The position numbers and the translations under genes were made by a program. From Bagarius yarrelli (taxonomy: Eukaryota > Chordata > Actinopteri > Siluriformes > Sisoridae), in the NCBI GenBank assembly GCA_005784505.1, contig VCAZ01000022.1, positions 4,654,195 through 4,718,194 on the forward strand: DNA of 64,000 nucleotides, given 5' to 3'. Positions 26,220-38,002 of this stretch are shown here, piece by piece. Numbering within the stretch: the stretch's first letter is position 1; every line of letters starts with the position of its first letter. The notes under the pieces are model-generated. The model saw nothing but the letters and a program-made list of their open reading frames with translations. It did no database searches and was not told where the DNA came from.

Positions 26220-29200
26220 CAATACACCGTTCTATTTTTAGGTTAAATTAAATTTTTTACAGTTTTATTTTTAGTTCACTTTTAAAAAGGAACATGGACA
26301 CAAAGCAGCATTACAAAAGTATGATGATATTTTTACACACACACACACACACGTCTGTAAAGAAGTGTAAAATAAAACAGTTATTTATTCAATTAAAGAA
26401 TTGTGGGTGAAGCATGTCCAGGTTGGATTGATCAAATCAATATTCTTAATCTTAAAATAAAATATCAAATCTCAAGGTGGATGAGCTACAATAGTAGAAG
26501 ACCCTTTAAACAGTGTTACCCACATCTGAATAGCGGCACAAGGATCACAGTTAATCCGTGATCTGTACGGATCACATCCCACGGTTCGGCTTGCACTTGC
26601 CCAAAGGATTAATTGCTGCTTTTTTAAACTTGCGTATTTATATTTTTATTTTAAAGATTGAGAACAAAAAGGCGGTTTTACTTCTGGATATTGTTCGTTA
26701 AGTAATTTCGTAAGTACACGGAGCAGTCGTTAAATGCTAATCAGTAGCTAGCGGAAGAGCAAAAAAAGGATTGAAAGCTTTCCGCATCATTCAAATTGCA
26801 TGTATGGAAGCATTTTGGCTTATCGGGGAAAAGGTAGATGCGTAAAGTAGGCAAAGTAAATTATATTTGTAATGATTCGATCCGTTACTTAAAAAACTTC
26901 CGATCCATGAGTTTTGTGATCCGTTGAACCCAGCGCACCAGTGCACTGCTGCCACAAGCTTGGCCGATTTTATATAATATATTGTATTATATTATTATTG
27001 TTACCAATAATTATTACCAGTATATGTACCATTTTGTACCATTATCCCTGCCACAATGTGAACAATTAAAATAACATGAATAACATCGGTTGAAATCCTC
27101 TAAATGTGATGCGGAACATTCCAATTTTGTTGCATACGAATCTGCTTTGTTGCCAAGTACGTTCGGTTTGCACGAACAATTTGTCTTGGTGTGCGGGTGG
27201 TTAAGCATGACTATAAAATAAAACAGAAAATGTAAACATAAACGTCAAATTGGAGACATAAAGAAAAACACACAGCAGGATGAGCTATATTTCTTATACT
27301 CTACTCTACTCTAATTTCTTTTCAAGAGTGTTATGTCACTCGTGGCAGTTTATTAAAATTACATACATACTCCTGAAATATAGGATTTCTATTCACAAGT
27401 CAGTGTTGTTAGTTTAACAGTACTTTTTTATGTTGTGTCCTTGTGTAGGAGCAAACGGTGCGGGATCTGGAGGCCCGGGTGAGGCAGCTCTCCGTGGATG
27501 TTGAGAACGGCAACTTGCTTAGACAGAAAGTCACACAGGAGAAAGCCGAGCTGGAGATCCACATCGCATCCATGAGTGCTGAGCTGCAGGAGGCCAACTC
27601 CAGGTACACACACACACAGAGTAATCTCTCTTATCACCTACAGTACATGTATTAACTAATTAAACTTAACATTAAATCCACTGACAAGTGAAATGAAGAA
27701 CACTGATAATCTTTTGTGTGGTTTGATATATTAGGGGTTAGATGGATGGGTGAGAAAAAAACAGGTCTTATAGGGTTCTGATTATTACACACAAGTAATA
27801 AAGGCTTTTTTTCTGGCCCGACATTAGTCCTTTGGTTTTAAATGTTATGGCTGTTTGGTGCAACAGTTATTCAACATAGTGTGTAGTTTCGATTAGTAGA
27901 AACCTATTTTTTTTGTGTATTTTAGGAATATGACTCTGCAGAGGGAGAAAGATCTACAGAATGAAGAGCACGAAGATGCTCTACAAAAGCTCCAGACCAA
28001 ACGCGATGCTTACCTCAGCCACTTTCAGCAGGAGCATGCACTGTCTGCAGCCAAGGTAGCCTGACCTCCGATACACTCCCTCACTGACTGTGCAGCATTT
28101 ATTCCTGGTTTAAAATGAACCCTGGTGCGGTTTATTTGCACTAGTAAGAACACAGCAGTTACACTAATATCTGGAGAATTTTAAGTGAACCAAGAGTACT
28201 TTTGAAACTTATAACAGAATTATAATGGAATTATAAGTTATAGTATAGTTATAGAATGTTGTGTAACAACAAGGTTCAGTGGCTCAGATGTTTAGAATGA
28301 GAATATCAGTATGTGCTCGGCCTTTTCCTTTTCTTAGTAGTAGTTGTGGTAAGGGTAGTTTTGATAGTAGTTGCATTGATATTAGTAGTAATGATAGTAG
28401 TAGTATTGATAGTGGTGGCAAGGTTGGTGGTAATAGTATTGATAGTCGTGGTAGTATTGATAGTAGTAGTATTGGTGATGGTATTAGTGTTAAAATAGTA
28501 GCAGTAGTAATAGTATTGATAGTAATAGTATTAGTAGTAGTGGTAGTATTGCTGATGGTGGTTGTAGTGGTAGTATTGATAGTACTAGTACTTAATTTAA
28601 TTTAATTTGATTTGTATAGTGCTTTTAACAACAGACATTGTTTTGTCGAGTGAGTCCTAGTCCATCCTCGAAGTTACTTGAATTCAAGGAAAGGGGCAAG
28701 AAAACTGGTCACTGGTACCTCAGGGGCAGTTTAACCAGAATAAAATTGATTATTTAGTGTATTATGAAGAAGGTGCAGGCATATTGTGTAGATTTAAGAC
28801 TCTGCCAAGACTAGCTGTGGCGGCATAACCAAAAGGGAGAGCCAGAGGCTAACACAGACATGAGGGATCTTTGGGATAAAAGCTGGCCCACCACACCACC
28901 GTCAACAAACCTGAGTGAACGTGAAGGGTGGGGGAATGACTGCAAACATCCCAGTTCACCAAACACTCGATATCCATAATCCTTCCAGTTCTGCTCTTTT
29001 CCCTAAAAAATAAAAATGACAGAATGAAAGCGGTGGCTGAGTTCGAACATTAATTGGAAGATTGCTCCACTGTGGAGGCTCTATAAGAAAAAAACTCTGC
29101 CCCCTGCTGTAACCTTTATTATTCGAGGTACTGATAAATAGCTTGATCTTTTGATCTAAGTAGGCATTGGAGGATCATCATAGTACAGAATTTCTCTCAG

Positions 29201-32200
29201 ATACACGAGACCATTAAGGGCTTTATAGGTCACTAGTAATATATATATACTATAACCAGTACTATATTTGATGATAAGCCAGTGCAGATTGATTAAAACA
29301 GGGGTCATATCTTTTAGATCTAGTAAGGACACTTGCTGCTGCATTCTGGACTAACTGAAGCTTATTTATGCATTTACTTGGGACACCCAGAGAGTTGAGC
29401 GTTACACTAGTCTAATGGAAATGTAACAAAGGCATGAACTAACTTTTCTGCGTCCTGTATTGACATCATGTTTCTAATTTTGGCAATATTTCTAAGGTGA
29501 AAGAAGGCTATCCTAGTAATGTTACGCATGCACCTCAAGTCAACAATCACATCAAGGTCTTTAACTGCTGTACATGCCAAGACAGAAAGACCATCTAACG
29601 ATACTACGTAATTCGAAAGTTTACCTCGAGCTGCATGTGGTCCCAGTAAAAAAAACTTCTGTCTTATCAGAATTAAATAGTAGAACGTTATTAAGCATCT
29701 ACTGTGTAATGTCCTTTACACACTCCTCAACATTGTTAAGCTGACCTCTCTCATCTGGATTTACTGAAACATACAGCTGTGCATCATCAGCATAGCAATA
29801 GAAGCTAATTCCATGTTTATGTATCATTTCCCCCAGAGGCAGCATATATAAAGAAAAAAAAGGGCCTAAGACAAATTCTTGTGGAACACCAAACTTTATC
29901 TCAGAGAGTGCAGAAAAATCAACAAACTGATGACAATCAGTCAAATAAGACAAGATCAAGCAACACTAGCAAGGAAACACAGACCTGATCAGAGGCCAAT
30001 AACAGGTCAACCAGTGCTGTCTCTGTGCTATGGTGCCAGTGCTGTCCCTGTGCTATGGTACCAGTGCTGTCTCTGTGCTATGGTGCCAGTGCTGTCTCTG
30101 TGCTATGGTACCAGTGCTGTCTCTGTGCTATGGTACCAGTGCTGTCTCTGTGCTATGGTATGTTGCCAGTGCTGTGTCTCTGTGCCAGTTGGTATGTTGC
30201 CAGTGCTGTGCTCTGCTGTCTGCTTTTGTGTGCTATGGTACCAGCTGTCAGTACCAGCTGTGTCCTCTGTGCTATGGTGCCATGTGCCAGTGTCCTGTGC
30301 TGTGCTGCTGTCTATGGTATGCTGTCCCTGTGCATGGTGCTGTCTCTGTGCTATGTGCCCTGTGCTATGGTGCCACTGTCAGTATGCTGTCCCTGGTGTG
30401 CTATGGTGTGCTAGGCCTGTGCTATGGTGCTGCGCCCCTTTAATGGGCCTCTGTGCTAACCAGTGATGGTAGTGCATTTGCTGATGGTGCCCAGTGCTGT
30501 CCCTGTGCTATGGTACCAGTGCTGCCTCTGTGCTATGGTACCAGTGCTGTCCCTGTGCTATGGTACCAGTGCTGTCTCTGTGCTATGGTGTAAGTGTATG
30601 GTATGGTGCCAGTGCTGTGTGCTATGGTCCCAGTGCACCTTTTTGCCTGCTGTGGTGAGTGCATTCTATTTTGTGTGCTATGGTGATAATGAGATAGGTT
30701 TGCGCTATGGTATGCTGCCTCTGTGGCTATGGTGGGCTTGTGCTAATTTCTCTGGAGAGTGCTGTCTCACAGGGGTGCTATGGTGCCCAGTGCTGTCCTC
30801 TGTGCAGGTCAGGCTAAATTAGGGCATTTATAACTGCCAGTTTCAAAGATTTAGGTACATAACCAGTGCTAATAGAAGCGTTTATAATCTCTAGAACAGG
30901 TTTAATTACTTCTGTAATTATCTGTTTGAAAAAACTTGTTGGCAAGAGATCTAGAACACAAGTTGATGCTTTTGATGAGGATATAAATACAATTTATTCA
31001 TTTTCTGGAATAGGAGTAAAATTTTGTAATTGATCTGGTATCTGGTATAACTATAGTGCTATCTACAGGGTTTAGTAGAAATGGTGATGGTTTTCATAGT
31101 AGTAGTAGTTTAGTTTTAGTAGTATCTGATAGTAATAGTAGGGATAGTGTTAGTATTGATAGTAGTAGTATTATAGATAGTTGTAGTTGTAGTGTTATTA
31201 TTGATAGTAGTAGTAGTAAAAGTATTGATAGTCTTAGTAGTAATATTAATAGTAGTTGTAGTAGAAATATTGATAGTGGCAGTAGTATTGGTAGTAGTAG
31301 TATTGATAGTAGTAGCATTGATGATGGTATTTATATTCCTTAAAATATATCTCTTTGTATGTTTAATGCAGCCAGTGCTGTTTGAAACTATTTTCCATAA
31401 CATATCTGAAAACAGTTGACTTCCATTAAAACATAGTTTTTTTTATTATTTCTATCTGCCCAGAACATTTTAGTTGTATTTTGGCACACTGGTGGCAAAT
31501 GAAAATTTTTTCCATAGATAAACGTTCTTGCGACTATGCAGTTTTCCCGTTAAAGAATTTTAAGAGTGCTCTTTATATCTCACTATTTTTGTTTCTCACT
31601 TCAACATCTTACATGCATAGGATTAAAATAAAGACTTTCTTCTACCTAAATTTTCTATGTAAAGTGTTCTTGTCACCAGAAAAAAAACCTGAATGGTGTG
31701 AATCTGTTTTATTTAAATAAATGTAATTGTTCAACATTCCTGTGTAAAAGCAAGTGTAAGCTGCTAAACTAGAAACTCTACCTGTTCTAGATATTTGGAT
31801 CCAGAAGCTGTAAAGGAAGTAAATGCAAAAGCAGATACTGTAAACAAAAGAATTTAAAGAATATTGAAACTAAAAGACTTTCAAAACACATAAGCCAATA
31901 TTTTAGTAAAGTTAGAACATAGATAACACATGCTTAAACATATGGTTGAACAAAGAAATTTTACAGTGTTATCCACAAAAAGAGCTCATTCCAGGTTTTA
32001 TAATAGTTAGGATAGGACATGTGTAGCATCTCCTTTTATTTTCTAAACAGTTTTCAGATGTCTGGGCATCGAGGTTATGAGTTTCTGCAGTTTTGCTGTT
32101 GGAATGTGGTCCCATTCTTGCCTGATAAGAGGTTTCCAGCTGCTGAAGAGCTGTGGTCGCCTTAGATGTATTTTTCATTTAAAGATGCACCCAGACTTTT

Positions 32201-34283
32201 CTACTATGAAGCGCTGATGTAATAGCTGCAGTATGTGATTTTGCATTGTCCTTCTAAAATACACAAGGGATGAGCATATAGTGCTTTATAAACCGTATAG
32301 CATTCATAGTGATGCACATTGCCCAGATCGAATGCCCCCTATACCATCAGAGAAGCTGGCTTTGGAACTGAACGCTGATAACACGCTGGAAGGGCTCCCT
32401 CCTCTTTAGCCTGGAGGACACGTCCGTGATTTTCAACAAGATTGTCAGATTTGGACACATCTGACCATACAACACTTTTATACTTTAAATCAGTCCATTT
32501 TAAATAAGTCTTGGCCCACAGGACACGACGGTAATTCTGGACCATGCTCACATATGACTTCCTTTTTGCGAGCTTTATTCGGTATCTTCAGATGGCTCTG
32601 CTGATTGTGTTTATCGACGTGGTTTCTGGAAGTATTTCTAGGCCCATTTATTAATGTTAATCACAGAATCATGCCAATGAGTGATGCAGTGTCGTCTGAG
32701 GGCCCGAAGACCACGAACATCCAACAAAGGTCTTCAGCCTTGTCCCTTACACACACAGATTTCTCCAGTTTCTCGGAATCGTTTGATGGTATGCACTGTA
32801 GATGATGAGATTTGAGAAGTCTTTGCAATTTGACGTTAACAATCTGTCTTTCACAGATTGTAGAGCCTCTTTTATAACTAATTATGTTTCAGACCTGATG
32901 TTAATTAATTGAATTCGTTGCTTAATGTTCTCCCAGCTAAATCTTTTCAAAATGTATTGCTTTTTCAGCCCTTTGTTGCTCCCATCCCAACTTTTTTTTA
33001 AGACCTGTGGCAAGCATCAAATTTAAAATGAGCTCATTTTATGTTTTATTGTAAATAAAATATTGGCTCATGTGATTTAAAAGTCTTTTTGTTTTTAATT
33101 TCATTTAAATTTAAACAGTTCAACTTCTCCGGCTTGTGTTCCTGGGTTTGGGCTGTTATATTTATTTAATGACGACTCCATTCCTCCAAGCTTGATATAA
33201 CCATTTTTTAACTTTTTTTTTCAAATTGTATTTGTTGCTGTATTTAGAAGTATTTACTTACTGCTGTATTTACTTACGGTTACTCTTTTCTTACTCTTAC
33301 TATTTCCTACTATACAGACAAAAGTATTTGCAGACATTTTTGTCTGAACTTAGTGGGTGTGCTGGTAAGGTGTCCACAAACTTTGGACCATATAGTGTAA
33401 ATATACAAATATTTGGAAAAGTTTTACACCAAGTGACTTTGATACTTAAATAAAAACGTAAATTGTGCTGAGTGTCTGATTTAAATCTGGACTTTGCTGT
33501 CAGGCATCTGAGGTAATCGAGGATCTGGAACAGATGGTGGCTCGGCTCAAACAACAGCTACGAGACAGCGAGCACCGCAGGCAAATAGAGCTCAAGGTAA
33601 ATGCTTATTACATGCTTTATTATTGTCTTTTACCTCCTAGGTCAAAACAAGGATATGATTTGTTAACTCATGCTTTTGGTGTAGTTTTGTCTACATAGAG
33701 ACCACTTTTATCTATTTAATTTTAAAAAAGGTGTTGATAATCAAACTGTACAGCTTTTTTAATAATATTTAATATTTTTTTTTTATTATTGACTAGGAAC
33801 TGGAAAGTAAGATGCAACATGAGAAAATAGAATTGCAGCACACCAGTGATAAAAAGGTAATATTTTCTATGAGCACCTGAATAGCAAATATTTTGCTGGA
33901 CAATTAAATGTAGCGTTTTATGTCGTCCTTTTTTTTTTCAGTGGATAGTGGGCAAGACACATGGTCTGGTAACTGGTAAAGAATCAAACTAAGCTTTTAT
34001 CTGTATGTGTATTGTGACGATTCATCCTTGGGCCAAATGTACAGAAAATCTCTCGTCATTTTGAAATCTCCTTCAAATATTTTTAACAATTAGCTTTCTT
34101 TTTTTACTGTAATGGCTTTCAAAAGCAAACAATTATATGTGATATTTGGCGGACGCCTTCATTCAAGAGGATACTGAAGAAATCATTAAATCCTTAATGC
34201 ACTGCCAAGATGATGGAATGAATTTTTTCTAGATGTCTTTCTAAGTTACTTGATTAAGCACATAATAAAAAATATAAAAATAT

Positions 34284-34359
<76 letters not shown>

Positions 34360-37300
34360 ATATAATAGCAAGAAAAGCAATAATCTGTGACCTGGTATAA
34401 CAGTATTAGGATAAATTAATTGATGGAGACATCAAACCTTCTGAATAAGAGCGTCTGCCAGATTCCATAAATAGAAACATACAGGTATATTAACAGCATT
34501 TGGCAGTTATTCAGATTAGCTGAAATTTATTTATATTATGTTAAATAAATAAAATAAGTACATTTTTTTAATGTATTTATTATAAATACATGTATTGTAT
34601 TGGTTCCTGTATTATGAGATTTACACTAGATCCAATGTTTTCATACCAGTGTGTTTAATTCTAAATACATTGTGTATCATATATGCCAAAAAAATTCATC
34701 CAACTAGTTGCGAAAGATTTGTATGCACTGAAAACTATTTTGTAAAATTCAGTAAGTGGTAGGTTAACGTTGTTTTAGGTTTAGTTGACTTTGGTTGGCT
34801 AGGGATTCTGATTTTGTGTTTTAAACTGAATCAGTATTAACAGAAGCAGGTTCGAAGGATCTATAGCTGATTATTGAGTACTGATTATTGTATTTGTGGA
34901 GAGATCCTGTCATAAAAGGCAAACATTACTGGATAATTGTTGGTTGTGCCCGGCGCCACTTTGAACATTTAACAGGCTTCCTTCAAAGCCTAATTTCTGT
35001 CATAAAAAAGTCTAAAATGAAAAGAAAGGAAGTCGTCATAATGAATTGGGCTATCACGATCAAGCGGCTATCACATTTTAGAGAGAGGCCACAACACCTG
35101 GACTACAGTCTGCCTTCAAAGTCTCTGTTGGGGTCATAAAGGCTGAGGTTGTGGTGCACATCTGGATAGCCGGAGCGTGCCGTACACCTGCAGGCATTCT
35201 GCAAGGCTGAACAGGACTTGACCTCTGATCTCTAGGAGATAAAGAAAGTGGGGGTTCTGTAAAAGACAGAGACAAAGCTGTGCTTATGTAAATTACGCTG
35301 AGAAGAGATGATTGGACAAGGTCATTGATTGGCATGTGCACTGTCCCGTCCTGCTGCAGGTGCAGTCTCTGCAGGCTGAGCTGGAGAAGGAGCGTAATGA
35401 AGCCAGAAGAAGGAGCATGAAGTTGGAGGAGGCAATCAGGTGAGGGAAAAATAGCTTTTTGGTAGCTAGGCTCTTTTGTTGACCAATTATTGCAGTAAAG
35501 TCCACACAAGCTACATTTACTGATCCTGGATCAGTAAATGATGTCACCGTCATTCATGGAGGTATATGGCCGACACATGAACCGAACCCAATCCTTATTT
35601 AACGTGCGAAACCTACAGTGCCCTCCACAATTCTTTCCACCCCTGGTTAGGATGTGTTAAAAGCTGTAACTTTTTATTGCATAAGTATAGTCTCACACTA
35701 AACATTTTAGAACAATCAAACATTCAGCTTAAGTGAACTCACTTTAAAAAAAAATAATAATAATCCATGAGTCAAAAATAAGTTTTTTTCTTTAATTCAT
35801 CTGTTCCACAATTATCGGCACCCCTAACAATTACTAGAAAATAAATGTAAATGAAGCATTTTTGTAATATTTACTGTAGTTTTTAAAGTTAATCAGAGTA
35901 CCTAAGAACTTTTAATTAGTTCCTGGATACTCGCCTAAACTTGCCCATATCTATCATTAGTCATTAAGAAGTGGAACAGTGACAAGGCTGGACGAGGACC
36001 CAAGTTTATCTTGCCACCACGCACAGTCAGGAAGATGGTAAGAGAAGTAGAAAAATCTCAAAAGCGCACTGTTAGAGAACTGCATCAAAGAGTGGTATCT
36101 TGGGGTAACAAGGTTTCTATAACAACCATCAGACGCTACATGCCAACAATCATCTCTACATGCCAACAAGCATGTAAAGAAAAAGTGATTTGTGATTATT
36201 ATTTTTTTTTTTACCTAAAATCACAAACGTAAATGTCTGGAGTTTGCTAAGAGGTACTGGGACTTCAACTGGGACCATGTGCTTTGGACAGATGAGACTA
36301 AGGTAGAGTTTTTTGGCGACAAACACTCTAAGTGGGTCTGGCGTAAAACAAAAATGCTGTTATGCTATGCAGAAAAGCACCACATGCCCACCGTGAAGTA
36401 TAGTGAAGGATCTGTGCTGCTGTTTCTCTTCTAAAGGCCATGGGAACCTTGTTAGGGTGCATGGCATCATGCATTCTTTGAAATACCAGGATATTTTAAA
36501 TCAAAACCCGATGGCCTCTGCCAGAAAGCTAAAGATGGGTTGTCATTGGGTCTTTCAGCAGGATGATTACAGTAAAAAAATGTGGCAAAATCTACACAAA
36601 AATGATTCAGCAGACACAAAATCAAGCTTCTTCCATGGCAATCTCAGTCTCCCGACCTTAACCCAATTGAAAACCTGTGGGGTGAGCTAATGGTGGTTTG
36701 GTGGTGGCTCATGGTTAAGGTGTTGGATTACCACCCCGAATGTTGTGGGTTCCCCACCCCCCCTCCCCCAAGCCCCCCCTTTGGACCCCGAGCGAGCCCT
36801 TAACCCGAAGGTTGTGGGTTCGATTCCCAGCTCCGGCATCCCAGCTCCCAATCCACACCTGTACCAGCCAATGAGTGGTGGGGAAAGGCCCCTTGTTTCG
36901 ATTCCCAGCCCGGCAAGCCACCACCATGTTGGACCCTGAGCAAGGCCCTTAACCCCCAATTGCTCAGTTGTATAACAAAGGAATATTGTAAGTCGCTCTG
37001 GATAAGGGCGTCTGCCAAATACTGCAAATGTAAATGTAAATGAAGAGAGTGCATAAGATAAGATCCTGAAAGAAGAATGGTCAAAGATCCCTCGCTGTGT
37101 TTTCTCCAATCTGTGCTGTCTTGTTGGCAAAAAAAAAGGTTGTACAAAGTATTAACAAAAAAATATTTCTTGATGTGGGTTTTTTTTCCCCCACTGAATA
37201 AATGTACTTCAATTAAAAGTTAAATTTTCCTCTTTTTTTGCATTGTGGTTGTTGTTTTCAAAATAAAAGAATTAGTAGCCTTAGAACACATCTTAACCAG

Positions 37301-37944
37301 GGGTACCAATGATTGTGGAGGGCACCGTAGTATAAATCACATCTCGGAGGTGTGTGTGTGTTGGGGGGGGGTATAAAATGTAAAAATCCGAAGAGCTTTT
37401 GACCATCGCTCTGATTGTGGACGACTGCCAAATGCCTTAAATGCAAATATATCTGGGTTCCAATGAGTCATGGTGTAACCGTCACTTTGTAATCGAAAAG
37501 GTCACTTCCTGACCCTGTCTTGTGGCATTAGCTCAGCCTTTACTAATGCCTGAGAAAATATCTCCACACTTATTCCTTAACCTTCTTACACAAGCTCTGA
37601 GTTACCTACCCTTGGTAGCAATGCAGAAAGCCCTAAGTTGCCCCTGAATCCCATGACCACAGTTAAATAAGGCTTGGGTAATTGCCACCTATGACCTCAT
37701 TGTTTACAGTGTGTGTTTGTTTGGCTTCTGAATGTGGTATATCACACCTGAATGGTAACAATGAGTCGCATTTATTTAAGCCTATGTCATTAATTCCTAA
37801 TGCCTTTTCAGTGACTGCATCCATTTTCGTGAATTTGTCTTGCCTCTGTATTTGTATTTGGGACTTGAACAAATGAACATTTAACCCGGTTCTTTTGGCT
37901 GTAATTGAATTTTGGGAATTGAAGAAAATAGAAAAATGAAGTAG

Positions 37945-38002
<58 letters not shown>

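Larger units (their letters stand above)
22023..27448 (+). other. CEP112 intron (5426 bp)
   Basis: It holds a Tc1/mariner-like relic (about 23880-24980) with a SINE nested in it, a CA repeat at 25307-25339, a TA/GT compound repeat at about 26067-26212 and a hAT-type copy at about 26531-26936. About 25500-25870 is unique and comparatively G+C-rich. The rest is AT-rich with no recognised feature. Confidence 0.7.
28056..33503 (+). other. CEP112 intron (5448 bp), mostly repeats
   Basis: From left to right it holds a TAG-rich array, a minus-strand LINE with an internal 25-bp minisatellite, a second TAG-rich array, a minus-strand Tc1-like relic and a short Tc1-type terminus near 33310-33400. About 31340-31940 is AT-rich without recognised features. 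Confidence 0.75.

Noticed and set aside
28279..28605. Ser/Asp- or Val/Ile-rich frames
   Set aside because: Trinucleotide TAG-type array. The same holds at 31056-31419.
29879..30822. Four overlapping Cys/Leu-rich frames (119-195 codons)
   Set aside because: They are the 25-bp minisatellite read in all frames, with no promoter, splice signals or domain.
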